Positions 41,571 to 50,554 of a stretch of DNA of 64,000 nucleotides are shown in pieces. Under the pieces are notes generated by a model, which saw nothing but the letters and a program-made list of their open reading frames with translations, made no database searches and was not told the origin of the DNA. This DNA comes from Ga0077530 sp046293075 (GTDB lineage Bacteria > Pseudomonadota > Alphaproteobacteria > Rhizobiales > Hyphomicrobiaceae): assembly GCA_046293075.1 (NCBI GenBank), contig JBKBPL010000014.1, positions 36,214-100,213 of the forward strand, in the 5' to 3' direction. The translations under genes were made by a program, and so were the position numbers. Position 1 is the first letter of the stretch; the number at the start of each line of letters is the position of its first letter.

Positions 41571-42176
41571 ATGACGACAATCACGCAAGAAGCGCCGGCG
41601 CGCTCACGCGAGGCTGAGCCGCTTGGCGACGATACGGCACGGACGCGGCTGCTGCGCGCGGCGGCCGATCTCTTCTGCCGCTATGGCATCAATGCCACCG
41701 GGGTCGATGCGGTGGTGACGGCAGCAGGAACCGCCAAGACGACGCTCTACAAGACCTTCGGCTCAAAGGAGGGGCTGGTCGAGGCCGTGCTGGAAGCCGA
41801 GGGCGCCGCCTGGCGCGACTGGTTTCTGGCGGAGATCGAGAAGCGCGCTGACGATCCGGTCGGCAAGCTCATTGGTGTCTTCGACGTTCTCGAGGCATGG
41901 TTCGCGCAGGACCACTTCTTCGGCTGTCCGTTCATCAACGTCGTCGGTGAGTTCGACAAGGAGGACGAGCGCTACAAGCGGATCGCGCTCGCACACAAGT
42001 CCATCATCATGAAGCGGCTCACCGAACTCGCCGCGGAGAGCGGTGCGGAAGCGCCCGAAGCCCTTGCCCATCAGATCGGCCTCTTGATCGACGGATCGAT
42101 CGTTGCCGCCATGATCTCGGGCGATGCCAGCATCGCGCGGTTTGCGCGATCTGCCACGGCGAAGCTCCTCGCATAG
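41571..42176 (+). CDS. TetR family transcriptional regulator
   Basis: 201 residues. The N-terminal helix-turn-helix is RTRLLRAAADLFCRYGINATGVDAVVTAAGTAKTTLYKTFGSKEGLV (diagnostic part: AGTAKTTLYKTFGSKEG, about residues 48-64). The C-terminal ligand domain contains FGCPFINVVGEF, a Cys-bearing segment common in the YcdC/AcrR-like group. The ATG at 41571 gives the right start; the longer frame upstream spans the promoter region. It is divergent from the ABC transporter operon and probably controls it together with itself. Confidence 0.88.
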   Translation: MTTITQEAPARSREAEPLGDDTARTRLLRAAADLFCRYGINATGVDAVVTAAGTAKTTLYKTFGSKEGLVEAVLEAEGAAWRDWFLAEIEKRADDPVGKLIGVFDVLEAWFAQDHFFGCPFINVVGEFDKEDERYKRIALAHKSIIMKRLTELAAESGAEAPEALAHQIGLLIDGSIVAAMISGDASIARFARSATAKLLA

Positions 42177-42210
42177 GCGCATCAGCAGGCCGAAATAGTA
42201 TGGACGGTTA

Positions 42211-42285
<75 letters not shown>

Positions 42286-42721
42286 AGATGGGCGCGTCAC
42301 GGCGCCGGCGGCCCCTGATCTAGCCCTATTCACCCCACCCTGCAACTGACGATTTGCCCGCAATCCCTCGTGCCCGCCGGGTATTCCGCACCGCGCGAGA
42401 CCGCTCACTGGCGCCGTGCGCACACCGGGTCGATCTCGCGTGCGCCACCCTTTTCGGGCATTGTCGTCTCCGCGCCGATTACGGATGGTCCGACCGCAGG
42501 CAGCACGGCGCAGCCGGACGGAGGGCGGCGGCCCCTGGTGGCTCGACCGGCTGATCCGCAAGGACGCCGGACGCAGAGCCCTGCGCGCAGCCCAGCCCTT
42601 GCGCTCCCCGCGCGAGGCTGTAGACAGTCCTTTGACGGCCGTGCTGGCAGACCGGCGCGGCCGCTCTGTTGCGTCAATCAACGATCCGCGCACACGCCAG
42701 GAACGCCCCAAGGAAAATGCC
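42286..42721. other. Gene-free stretch between tRNA-Thr and the CoA-transferase gene
   Basis: 436 bases with no frame that looks coding on either strand. It should hold the tRNA promoter at its left end and the CoA-transferase promoter at its right end. I see no repeat, operator palindrome or strong terminator in it. Confidence 0.5.
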
Positions 42722-43924
42722 ATGACCGCCCAGAGCAGCCCCGGCGCCCTCGCCGGCATCAAGGTGATCGACCTCACGCGCGTGCTGGGAGGCCCGTTCG
42801 CGACGCAGCTGCTCTCCGACCACGGCGCCGACGTCATCAAGCTCGAGCCGCCCCAGGGCGACGAGGTTCGCGACTGGGGCCCGCCCTTCCATGGCGACGA
42901 CGCCTCCTACTTCATCGGCATCAACCGCAACAAGCGCTCGGTCGGCCTCGACCTTGCCAAGCCCGAGGGCCGCGAGGTGTTGCTCCGTCTGCTTGAGGGG
43001 ACCGACGTGCTCATCGAGAACTTCAAGCCCGGGTCCATGGAAGCCTGGGGTATCGGCTATGACGTCCTGGCGAAGAAGTTCCCCCGCCTCATCTACTGCA
43101 AGGTCTCGGGTTTTGGCGCCGAGGGCCCGCTCGGCGGCTTTCCCGGCTATGATGCCATCGTCGGCGCCATGGCCGGCCACTACAGCGTCAATGGCAGTCC
43201 CGAGTCCGGCCCGATGCGCATCGGCCTGCCCGTTGTCGATATCTCCACCGGGCTCTACTGCGTGATCGGCATCCTGCTCGCGATGCACGAGCGCCACAGC
43301 TCCGGGAAGGGCCAGTTCATCGACGCCGCGCTCTACGACAGCGCGATGACCCTCATGCACCCGCACTTCGCCAACTACTTCCTCTCGGGCAAGGTGCCGG
43401 GCCTCACGGGCAATACGCATGGCAATCTGGCGCCCTACGGCATGTTCCCGACCAAGAGCTGCAACGTCATGATCGGCGCCGGCAACAACCGCGCCTTCAA
43501 GCGCATATGCGAGGAACTCGGCGCGCCCGAGATGGCCGATGATCCCCGCTTTGCGACCAACGGCGATCGGCTCAAGCACCGCGATGAGCTCAATCGCATC
43601 ATCACCGAGCGTCTTGCCAACGTGGACGGCCAGAGCTTCGCGCTGAAGCTGCTCAAGGCCGGGCTCCCCTGCGGGCCGGTGCTCAACACGGCCGAGGTGC
43701 TGAACCATCCGCACGCCGCGGCCCGCGGCACCATCGTCGAGACCGACTGGTACAAGGGGATTGCGACACCGGTAAAGCTTTCGCGCACGCCGGCGAGCGT
43801 CAAGGCACCGCCACCGCGCTTCTCGCAGCACGCGCGTGAGGTGCTCGCCGAGCACGGCTTCGATGAGGCAGCGATCGAGCGCCTCGCGGCGGCCGGCGTG
43901 CTCGTGGAAAAGCGGCGCAGCTAA
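42722..43924 (+). CDS. CaiB/BaiF family (class III) CoA-transferase
   Basis: 400 residues, the usual length. GIKVIDLTRVLGGPFATQLLSDHGADVIKLEPPQGDEVRDWGPP is the family start (key part: DHGADVIKLEPPQGD). NRNKRSVGLDLAKPEGR and VLIENFKPGSMEAWG follow. The catalytic Asp that carries the CoA thioester is in FIDAALYDSAMTLM. It moves CoA between carboxylic acids; the substrate is unknown. AAGGAAAATGCC precedes the ATG. It stands alone between a tRNA gene and an unrelated gene. Confidence 0.92.
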   Translation: MTAQSSPGALAGIKVIDLTRVLGGPFATQLLSDHGADVIKLEPPQGDEVRDWGPPFHGDDASYFIGINRNKRSVGLDLAKPEGREVLLRLLEGTDVLIENFKPGSMEAWGIGYDVLAKKFPRLIYCKVSGFGAEGPLGGFPGYDAIVGAMAGHYSVNGSPESGPMRIGLPVVDISTGLYCVIGILLAMHERHSSGKGQFIDAALYDSAMTLMHPHFANYFLSGKVPGLTGNTHGNLAPYGMFPTKSCNVMIGAGNNRAFKRICEELGAPEMADDPRFATNGDRLKHRDELNRIITERLANVDGQSFALKLLKAGLPCGPVLNTAEVLNHPHAAARGTIVETDWYKGIATPVKLSRTPASVKAPPPRFSQHAREVLAEHGFDEAAIERLAAAGVLVEKRRS

Positions 43925-44173
43925 TTCTCACGCGACCTCCCTTCGCCGCCATAAAGGGCATTGATTCCACAAAGAATTGCCCTCTCCCCGCCCCATTTCA
44001 GCCACTGGGATCCCCAACCCTGTGTGTTGCTGAACGCACGGCGCCGCGCGTGTGACACGACGGGCGGCGCCTCGGGCTTGCGTCTCGCACGAGCGGGAGG
44101 AGACGCCAGTAGCGGCTCAGCGCCGTGGCCGGGTCGGGGCACGACCGGGCTGCCGAACGAGGGGTGTTTGCGT

Positions 44174-45391
44174 ATGAGCCCGCCACCGGATGCTAACGGC
44201 TCCGCCTGTCCGGAGTTCCGGCCGATTGCGGCTAGGCCCCCCGCGCTGCCGGCTCCGCCGAAGGCAAGCGGCACGCCCCTCATGCCCATGGAGGCCTTCA
44301 TCTGGCCGGACGCGGATCTGCCAGCCGAGCGCACCGAAGCGGCCACAAGCCCCGCTCAAAAAGGCAACGCGCTTGCAGCGCACGCGCCGCCCGGCGAAGC
44401 GACCACGTCGCCCGATGAGGCCGCCGAGCCCGATGACGGATGGCGCCGCCAGTTCATCAGCGCCCTCAAGGATGTCGATCGCGAGCCTGCGAGACCGCCC
44501 CCGCTCCCCGGAACGCTGCCGCCGCTGCCGGACATCCATGCGCCGCGCCGGCCGCCACCGCGGAGCCTGGTCCCGAGCCGCCCCGCGGGGGTCGTCGAGC
44601 AGAAGCCCCTTGCACGCTTGCTGCGCCATCGCGTTGGCCTGTCGCTCTTGGGCCTCTCGGCCGCGGCGGGTCTGCTCTCCGCCGTCCTGCCGCATGCGAC
44701 CGACGGGCCCGAGGCCGCCATCACCGCCGCCAGCGCGCCACGCGTGCTCGCCAGCACAAAGAAGGACCCGCCGCCGAGCGGCGAGGGTTTGGCGCCCGTG
44801 ATGTTCAATACGCCGGTCCTGGTTCGCGAGGGCCTCGCGGCGTCACGGGTCGCACCGCCCGTCCTGCCCGTCATCGAAACCGTTCGGACCGTTCCCGTGA
44901 AGCTCGGTCGCGATCCGACCGAACGGGAGACCGCAGCGCCATCGGCTGCAGCCCCCGAGCAGCCGCCCGCCCCGGCACCCATACCTCAGCCCACACCAGC
45001 CGCCGCCCCGCCGCCCCTCGAGCGCGATGGCCTGACGGCGCTCACCGCCGAACCGCCAGCGCAACAGCAAGCCGCCGTCCCGCCGCCGCCGCTTGCGCCG
45101 CGCCAGGAGCCGGAGCCCCACCCGGCCAGAGCTGAGGCAAGCGCGCCCCGGCGGGCACCACAGCTATCCAACGCCCGCGAGCGCGCCGCGTCCAAAACGA
45201 CGAAGCAGGCCAAGAAGCGGACCGCACAATCGCAGACCAAATCGGCAAACCGGATGCGGCAGGCGCACTGGGAGGTCCGACGTCATGGCTTGCGGACCCC
45301 ACCGCCGCCCGAGCCGTCGACCCTGCAAAAGATCGCCAAATGGATCTGGCCTTGGTCCAAGCCTCAGAGCACAGGACATTCCCCGCGCTGA
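44174..45391 (+). CDS. Proline-rich single-pass membrane protein, unknown function
   Basis: 405 residues, not recognised. A Pro-rich cytoplasmic half (about 1-150, with WPDADLPAERTEA and PPPLPGTLPPLPDI) precedes one membrane helix (HRVGLSLLGLSAAAGLLSAV, about 155-175). A long Ala/Pro-rich region (APAPIPQPTPAAAPPPLE) and a strongly basic tail (KTTKQAKKRTAQSQTKSANR) with a terminal WIWPWSKP follow. The composition suggests a disordered envelope-spanning linker like TonB or peptidoglycan-interacting proteins, which is speculative. ATG 44174 was chosen because the upstream frame lacks such character. Confidence 0.55.
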   Translation: MSPPPDANGSACPEFRPIAARPPALPAPPKASGTPLMPMEAFIWPDADLPAERTEAATSPAQKGNALAAHAPPGEATTSPDEAAEPDDGWRRQFISALKDVDREPARPPPLPGTLPPLPDIHAPRRPPPRSLVPSRPAGVVEQKPLARLLRHRVGLSLLGLSAAAGLLSAVLPHATDGPEAAITAASAPRVLASTKKDPPPSGEGLAPVMFNTPVLVREGLAASRVAPPVLPVIETVRTVPVKLGRDPTERETAAPSAAAPEQPPAPAPIPQPTPAAAPPPLERDGLTALTAEPPAQQQAAVPPPPLAPRQEPEPHPARAEASAPRRAPQLSNARERAASKTTKQAKKRTAQSQTKSANRMRQAHWEVRRHGLRTPPPPEPSTLQKIAKWIWPWSKPQSTGHSPR

Positions 45392-45475
45392 GATGCAAAA
45401 CGATTGACCTTCGCAGCCGGCCATACTTCAACGGATGAGCCGCCGGCCAACGGCGCCATCTTCCGGGAGGTTACG

Positions 45476-45946
45476 ATGTCTCTTGCCACGCTGCTCGCCG
45501 CTTTCACTGCGGCCGTCGAGAAGGGGGACGGCAACGCGCTCGCCGACTGCTTCACAGCCGATGGCGTCTACGACGACTATTTCTTCGGCCCGAGCAAGCC
45601 CGGGCGTGAAGGCGTTGTGGAAATGCTCGCCCACTTCTATGAGGGCGGGAAGGATTTCCGCTGGGACTTCTTCGATATCGTCGAGGCGGGCCCACTCGGC
45701 TATGCGAGCTACCGCTTCAGCTATACCTCGACCCTGCCCGAGGCAAAGGGCACACGCGTCGCCTTCGAGGGCATCAGCCGCTTCACGCTCGAAGGCGGCA
45801 AGATCAAGCGCTATGCCGAGGTCTTCGATCGCAGCCTCGCCCTCGCGCAACTCGACTTCGCGCCCGAGCGCCTGAAGAAGATCGCGGCGCGCTATGCCGC
45901 CCGGCTCAAGGAGACCCCGGCCATGGCGCGCCACGCGAAAGCTTAG
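45476..45946 (+). CDS. NTF2-like/SnoaL-like protein
   Basis: 156 residues with the cone-shaped NTF2 fold pattern: TLLAAFTAAVEKGDGNALADCFTADGVYDDYFFGP, read as KGDGNALADCFTADGVYDD, followed by FYEGGKDFRWDFFDIVEAG and strands ending in FSYTSTLPEAKG and KIKRYAEVFDRSLAL. Such proteins are small isomerases, hydrolases or ligand-binding proteins; none can be assigned. GGGAGG is 7 bases before the ATG at 45476. It converges with ridA, the stops being 10 bases apart. Confidence 0.82.
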   Translation: MSLATLLAAFTAAVEKGDGNALADCFTADGVYDDYFFGPSKPGREGVVEMLAHFYEGGKDFRWDFFDIVEAGPLGYASYRFSYTSTLPEAKGTRVAFEGISRFTLEGGKIKRYAEVFDRSLALAQLDFAPERLKKIAARYAARLKETPAMARHAKA

Positions 45947-45955
45947 CGCGCCCGC

Positions 45956-46339
45956 TCACTTCCCCGCATAGGCGACCATCTCGATCTCGACGCGGGCGCC
46001 CATCGGCAGGCCCGCGACCTGGATCGTTGAGCGCGCCGGATAGGGCTCGACCATATAGCCTGCATAGACGCCATTGACGGCCTGGAAGTCGGCGAGATCC
46101 ATGAGGAAGATTGTCGTCTTCACGACATTGCCGAAGCCAAGTCCTGCGGCCTCGAGGATCGCCTTCAGGTTTTCCATGCACTGGCGCGCCTGCGCGGCGA
46201 TGTCGCCCTCGACGAGCTTGCCGGTCGCCGCATCGAGCGGGATCTGGCCCGAGACGTGCACATAATCGCCTGATGCGACAGCCGCCGAATAGGGACCAAT
46301 CGGCTTGCTCTTCGGTGTCGTGATCGCTCTGCGTGTCAT
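45956..46339 (-). CDS. ridA: RidA family enamine/imine deaminase
   Basis: 127 residues, the family length. KPIGPYSAAVASGDYVHVSGQIPLD is the N-terminal signature, NLKAILEAAGLGFGNVVKTTIFL the middle, and ARSTIQVAGLPMGARVEIEMVAY supplies the catalytic arginine and the final Glu. RidA hydrolyses reactive 2-aminoacrylate-type imines made by PLP enzymes, protecting other PLP enzymes. It lies downstream of mdh on the same strand, with a palindromic repeat between. Confidence 0.93.
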   Translation of the reverse strand: MTRRAITTPKSKPIGPYSAAVASGDYVHVSGQIPLDAATGKLVEGDIAAQARQCMENLKAILEAAGLGFGNVVKTTIFLMDLADFQAVNGVYAGYMVEPYPARSTIQVAGLPMGARVEIEMVAYAGK

Positions 46340-46372
46340 GAAGTCAATCCCTTGGGACGATGGCGCTTCTTA

Positions 46373-46492
46373 CCCCCTCCCCGTTGCCTTCGATGGGGAG
46401 TGGGACGGGGCGAGGGGCAGCAGCAGACGCCGACGTCAGCGACTGTAGTTGCCCCTCACCCTAAGCCTCTCCCCGCAAGAGCGGGGAGTGGG
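46373..46492. repeat. Intergenic copy of the palindromic repeat element
   Basis: An element of about 120 bases between ridA and mdh. It has arms CCCCCTCCCCGTTGCC with GATGGGGAGTGGG, a central GGGGCGAGGGGCA / TGCCCCTCACC pair, and a right hairpin CCTCTCCCCGCAAGAGCGGGGAGTGGG. It is the intergenic counterpart of the two copies inside uvrB and shows that the element has two terminal hairpins and a central inverted repeat. Confidence 0.75.
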
Positions 46493-46517
46493 CATCGGGC
46501 TCGCATCTTCGTCACAA

Positions 46518-47480
46518 TCAACCAAGCTGCGGCGCGATCTTCACGCACGCATCGACCAGGGCCTGCACCGAGGCGACAGATTTCTGGAACATTGCCCTCT
46601 CGGCATCGTTGAGATCGATCTCGACAACTTTCTCCACGCCGTTGGCGCCGATCACCACCGGCACGCCGACGTACATGTCCTTCACGCCATATTGCCCCGA
46701 GAGGTAGGCCGCGCACGGCAGGATGCGGCGCTTGTCCTTGAGATAGCTCTCGGCCATCTGGATCGCCGAGGAGGCCGGCGCGTAGTAGGCCGAACCGGTC
46801 TTCAGGAGCGCCACGATCTCACCACCGCCCTTGCGCGTGCGATCGACGATCGCGTCGAGCTTCTCCTGGCTGATCCAGCCCATCTTCACGAGATCCGGAA
46901 GCGGCACACCACCGACCGCCGAGTAGCGCGTCAGCGGGACCATGTCGTCGCCGTGCCCGCCGAGCACGAAGGCCGTCACGTCCTCGACCGAGACCTTCAT
47001 CTCCTCGGCGAGGAAGAAGCGGAAGCGCGCCGTGTCGAGCACGCCGGCCATGCCGATCACCTTGTTCTTCGGCAGACCGCACGCCTTCTGCAGTGCCCAC
47101 ACCATGGCGTCGAGAGGGTTGGTAATGCAGATGACGAAGGCATTCGGGCAGTACTGCTTGATGCCCGCGCCCACCTGCTCCATCACCTTGAGGTTGATGC
47201 CGAGCAGGTCATCGCGGCTCATCCCGGGCTTCCTCGGCACGCCAGCCGTAACGATCACAACGTCGGCGCCCGCGATGTCGGCGTAGGAGCTTGTGCCCTT
47301 CATGATCGAGTCGAAGCCCTCGACCGCCCCCGACTGCATGAGATCGAGCCCCTTGCCGGCCGGGATGCCTTCGGCGATGTCGAACAGCACGACGTCGCCG
47401 AGCTCCTTGAGGCCGACGAGGTGGGCGAGCGTGCCGCCGATCATGCCGGCGCCGACGAGGGCGATCTTGGTGCGCGCCAT
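46518..47480 (-). CDS. mdh: Malate dehydrogenase
   Basis: 320 residues, the lactate-dehydrogenase-like MDH typical of alphaproteobacteria. The NAD motif GAGMIGG is at 10-16 and NAD-binding Asp in LFDIAEG. The substrate-binding arginines lie in TAGVPRKPGMSRDDLL, and the proton-relay His is in VLGGHGDDMVPL. It oxidises malate to oxaloacetate in the TCA cycle. In related genomes it heads the mdh-sucCD run; here that run is not adjacent. The ATG at 47480 begins MARTKIALVGAG. Confidence 0.95.
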   Translation of the reverse strand: MARTKIALVGAGMIGGTLAHLVGLKELGDVVLFDIAEGIPAGKGLDLMQSGAVEGFDSIMKGTSSYADIAGADVVIVTAGVPRKPGMSRDDLLGINLKVMEQVGAGIKQYCPNAFVICITNPLDAMVWALQKACGLPKNKVIGMAGVLDTARFRFFLAEEMKVSVEDVTAFVLGGHGDDMVPLTRYSAVGGVPLPDLVKMGWISQEKLDAIVDRTRKGGGEIVALLKTGSAYYAPASSAIQMAESYLKDKRRILPCAAYLSGQYGVKDMYVGVPVVIGANGVEKVVEIDLNDAERAMFQKSVASVQALVDACVKIAPQLG

Positions 47481-47725
47481 GGTGAGGGTCTCCTTCGCGA
47501 CAATCTGAAATGGAAGCGATGCGCAAGGCGCGTCGGGCTGACCGGAGCGGCGGCATCGTCGGCGTCGGCTTAGCGGGAAAGCGGCCATCCGGCAAGATTG
47601 TCCGTCGCCCTTCAGCTCTGTTGCCGGAGCATTGGGCAGCGTGAGGGCCGCGCCTTCGCGCGCCCGGAGCAGCATGAAGGCAAGAGAAGAGGGAAAAGCA
47701 CCTCTTGCCCGCCGCCCGCGCCCTG

Positions 47726-48844
47726 CTACGCCAGCGTCTCGAACAACCGCTTCTGCAGCATCATGCGCGGCACGAGCGACGAGATGAACAGGTGCTCCTG
47801 AAGCGTATGCGCGCCATTGCCATCAACGCCGAGGCCATCGAGAGTGGGTACCTTATGGGCGGTGAAATTGCCGTCGCTGCCACCGCCGGTGGAGAGGTCG
47901 TGCAGCTCGAAGCCGATCTCGGCCGCGATCGCCTTGGCGTGCGCATAGAGGGCGGCAATCCCGGCGTTCTTCTCGAACGGCGGCCGGTTGAGCCCGCCGT
48001 CGATCGTCAGCTCGATTCCCGGATTGTGTGGTTTCAGGGACCTGATGCGCCGGTCGAACTCCTCAGCATCGGCGACGGTCAGCACACGCATGTCGACCGT
48101 CGCGGTGCAGTGCTCGGGGACGACGTTGTCTGCGGTGCCACCCTTGATCTGGCCGACATTGAACGTGACGCCCCGCTTGTAGTCCGTCCACCCATCGATC
48201 GTGACGGCCTGGCGCGCCACCTCGGTGATCGCGTTGAGGCCGTCCTGGTGCTTGCTACCAGCGTGTGCCGGCCGTCCACGGGCGCTGACGACGTAGCGAG
48301 CAGTTCCCTTGCGGCCGGTGACTACCTTGCCGCCCTCCCGGGCTGGCTCGGTCACGAGGACGTATTTCGCGCGCTCGGCTTCCTGCTCGATCAGACGGCG
48401 CGACGTGCGGCTCCCCGTTTCCTCGTCCGCGACATAAAGGAACCGGATGGGTAGGCCGTTCGGCGTCGGACCTCCGGCGATGGCGCGATAGGCGCAGAGC
48501 GCCAGGTAGGCGCCGCCCTTCATATCGTAGATGCCGGGCCCGTAGGCTTTATCGCCCTCGATGCGAAAGGGGAGGTCCTTCGCGAGCGTACCCTTGGGAT
48601 GCACGGTGTCGAGATGGCAGAGCACGAGAATGCCAGGACCGTCGCCGCCCCAGGCGGAAGTAATGCGCAAGTGGTCGCCGCGGCCGTCGGTGCCGGGAAT
48701 CCGCTCGACGCTGGCGCCGGCTGCCTCATACTCGGCCGCGCACTTGGCCATGATGCGGTTGACGCCCTCGACGTCCGCCGTCTGGCTCTCGATTTCGACC
48801 CACGCGCGAATACCCGAAAGGATTTCCTGCGCCGTCATCTGCAT
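47726..48844 (-). CDS. M20 family metallopeptidase
   Basis: 372 residues. Zinc ligands are visible: His/Asp in LVLCHLDTVHPKG, Asp in YGPGIYDMKGG, the catalytic Glu pair in YVADEETGSRTSR, and a final His in GVDGNGAHTLQEHLFISSLV. The lid domain (GRPAHAGSKHQDGLNAI) interrupts the catalytic domain. This is the glutamate-carboxypeptidase/ArgE-DapE-like group; the substrate is unknown. The first ATG (48844) is used, with GGGAG 11 bases upstream. Confidence 0.88.
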   Translation of the reverse strand: MQMTAQEILSGIRAWVEIESQTADVEGVNRIMAKCAAEYEAAGASVERIPGTDGRGDHLRITSAWGGDGPGILVLCHLDTVHPKGTLAKDLPFRIEGDKAYGPGIYDMKGGAYLALCAYRAIAGGPTPNGLPIRFLYVADEETGSRTSRRLIEQEAERAKYVLVTEPAREGGKVVTGRKGTARYVVSARGRPAHAGSKHQDGLNAITEVARQAVTIDGWTDYKRGVTFNVGQIKGGTADNVVPEHCTATVDMRVLTVADAEEFDRRIRSLKPHNPGIELTIDGGLNRPPFEKNAGIAALYAHAKAIAAEIGFELHDLSTGGGSDGNFTAHKVPTLDGLGVDGNGAHTLQEHLFISSLVPRMMLQKRLFETLA

Positions 48845-48919
48845 GTGCCCGATACTCCCTCAAACCAGCAGCCCCCCGCCGGTGCCGGTCTTCTTACCCC
48901 GTCATAACTGGTGCACCAC

Positions 48920-49831
48920 TTACGTTTGCGCACGGCTGGCGGGCGCCAGCTTGGCCTGACGCCACGTCACGTAGAAGGTGGAGCCGACGATGAGCGCCGC
49001 CCCGAGCCACGTTGACCAGCCGGGCACCTCGCTGAAGAAGATGAAGCCCCACATCACCATCCAAAGCAGCCGGACGTAGTCCGCCGGCATGAGCGTGCTC
49101 GCGTCCGTCATCCGGAGCGCCTGGACGTAGCAATAGTTGCCGATCGCCGCAACGGCCCCCATCCCGAGGAGAACAAGCCAAGCATCGCCACTCGGTGCGA
49201 TCCATACAGGAATGGCCGCCAGTCCAGCGATCGGCGCGATCATCAAGGGCTGATAGAAGGAAATGGTGATCGAACTGTCAAAACGCGCAAGATCCTTGGC
49301 AATCAGCAGCGAGATGGCCCACAGAAGGCTCGATCCAATCGCAGCGATGGCTGCGATCGACACCGTCTCGAAACCGGGCTTCAGTACCACGGCCGCACCA
49401 GCGAGCCCGAGCACGACTGCGCTCGCGCGGACAGCACCTACCGGTTCGCGGAAATAGAGCGCTGCGCCAACCGTGATGAAGATGGGCGTCGTGAAGCTCA
49501 GCACGCCTGCATCGGCGAGCGGCATGTTGGCAAGCGCAAAGTACCACACCCACATCGACGCCACGCCGACCGCGCCGCGCAAGGTCTGCAGCGGCAGATT
49601 GTTCGTCCGCCAAGCGATCTTGCCCGGCTGAAAGACGAATGGGGCCGTCAGCAGCAGCGTAAAGAGCGCGCGCAGGAAGACGATCTGGATCGAGGGCAGC
49701 TCGGGGCTGACGTAGCGCACACCGAGGTGGAGCAGGGATGAGTTGAACCCCGCGCACAGCATGAGCAGGACGGCGGCAACCACGATCCTCCGCTCGGCCG
49801 AGCCCACCGCCGCGGCCTCATGGCCGGTCAT
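48920..49831 (-). CDS. EamA/DMT family transporter
   Basis: 303 residues with ten predicted membrane helices in two EamA repeats. The first repeat includes ILVVAAVLLML-like helices (actual RRIVVAAVLLMLCAGFNSS) and VGVASMWVWYFALANMPLADA. The second includes GLAGAAVVLKPGF and AAIGNYCYVQALRMTDASTLMPADYVRLLW. Members export or exchange small metabolites such as amino acids; direction and substrate are unknown. It lies just upstream of the M20 peptidase on the same strand, which may suggest peptide or amino-acid traffic. Confidence 0.88.
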   Translation of the reverse strand: MTGHEAAAVGSAERRIVVAAVLLMLCAGFNSSLLHLGVRYVSPELPSIQIVFLRALFTLLLTAPFVFQPGKIAWRTNNLPLQTLRGAVGVASMWVWYFALANMPLADAGVLSFTTPIFITVGAALYFREPVGAVRASAVVLGLAGAAVVLKPGFETVSIAAIAAIGSSLLWAISLLIAKDLARFDSSITISFYQPLMIAPIAGLAAIPVWIAPSGDAWLVLLGMGAVAAIGNYCYVQALRMTDASTLMPADYVRLLWMVMWGFIFFSEVPGWSTWLGAALIVGSTFYVTWRQAKLAPASRAQT

Positions 49832-49864
49832 TGCTTCTTCGCTCCGCCCTCGCCTCCGGCGCTC

Positions 49865-49942
49865 TCAGAAGAGACCGAGCACGCCGAAAAACCCGACAGC
49901 CAGCGCACCGGCAAAGGCCAGCAAGAACAGCAGCCAATTCAT
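49865..49942 (-). CDS. 25-residue single-helix membrane microprotein
   Basis: A very short frame starting MNWLLFLLAFAGALAVGFFG and ending in GLF-stop. The whole protein is one transmembrane helix. The start at 49942 is preceded by GGGAGGGAG with 7 bases spacing, one of the best ribosome-binding sites in the window. It lies 34 bases upstream of the EamA gene on the same strand. Size and hydrophobicity recall regulatory microproteins of transporters or oxidases, but no family is recognised. Confidence 0.5.
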   Translation of the reverse strand: MNWLLFLLAFAGALAVGFFGVLGLF

Positions 49943-50107
49943 CGCCGCGCTCCCTCCCAGGGAGAGTGCCGCGCCGGCTGTGGCGGTTTTGTCCCCGATG
50001 CGTCATCTTGATGCGCCAGGGGAAGCGTACCGCTCTGTGCCTGCTGAGCCGGCCGGCCCGCGACACCACTATGGCTGGCCCCGCGGCGCTTGGGAAGCGC
50101 CGTGCGA

Positions 50108-50136
50108 TTGACTTGGCGGCATGGCCCCCATATAAG
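50108..50136 (+). promoter_or_regulatory. Housekeeping promoter of rpmH
   Basis: TTGACT and TATAAG are separated by exactly 17 bases and face rpmH, whose start is at 50312. The leader would be about 170 bases. It is the best sigma-70-type match seen in the window. Confidence 0.6.
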
Positions 50137-50311
50137 CCCTGCACTCATTCTGAGACAGGGGCGCACCGTACCCGGCGACCGCGCCGAGGGGCGGGGGCGC
50201 TGATTGGTGTTGCAGCGGCATCGCCGCACCGTGCGGCTGTGCCCCGGCGGTCCGGCTGCCAGGAACCAGACACGGCGGCCCGACCGCCGATGCGAGAATG
50301 GAGAACGAATC

Positions 50312-50446
50312 GTGAAGCGGACCTATCAGCCGAGCAAGCTCGTGCGCAAGCGTCGGCACGGCTTCCGCGCCCGCATGGCGACCGTTGGCGGCCGCAACGT
50401 CATTGCGCGGCGTCGCGCCAAGGGCCGCAAGCGTCTGTCGGCCTGA
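50312..50446 (+). CDS. rpmH: 50S ribosomal protein L34
   Basis: 44 residues, the exact L34 length: KRTYQPSKLVRKRRHGFRAR followed by the strongly basic RRRAKGRKRLSA. It is a large-subunit protein. The start codon is GTG at 50312, with GGAG 10 bases upstream. It begins the conserved rpmH-rnpA-yidC-engB cluster. Confidence 0.97.
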   Translation: MKRTYQPSKLVRKRRHGFRARMATVGGRNVIARRRAKGRKRLSA

Positions 50447-50554
50447 GCCGCGCCGAGCCGGCGGGCCATTCCGCCGCAGAGCACCGGACTGCGCGGCGCG
50501 GGCTGTGGCAACAGATAAGTCCACCCAGCGGCGTCCGGGATGTTCGGTGATCGG

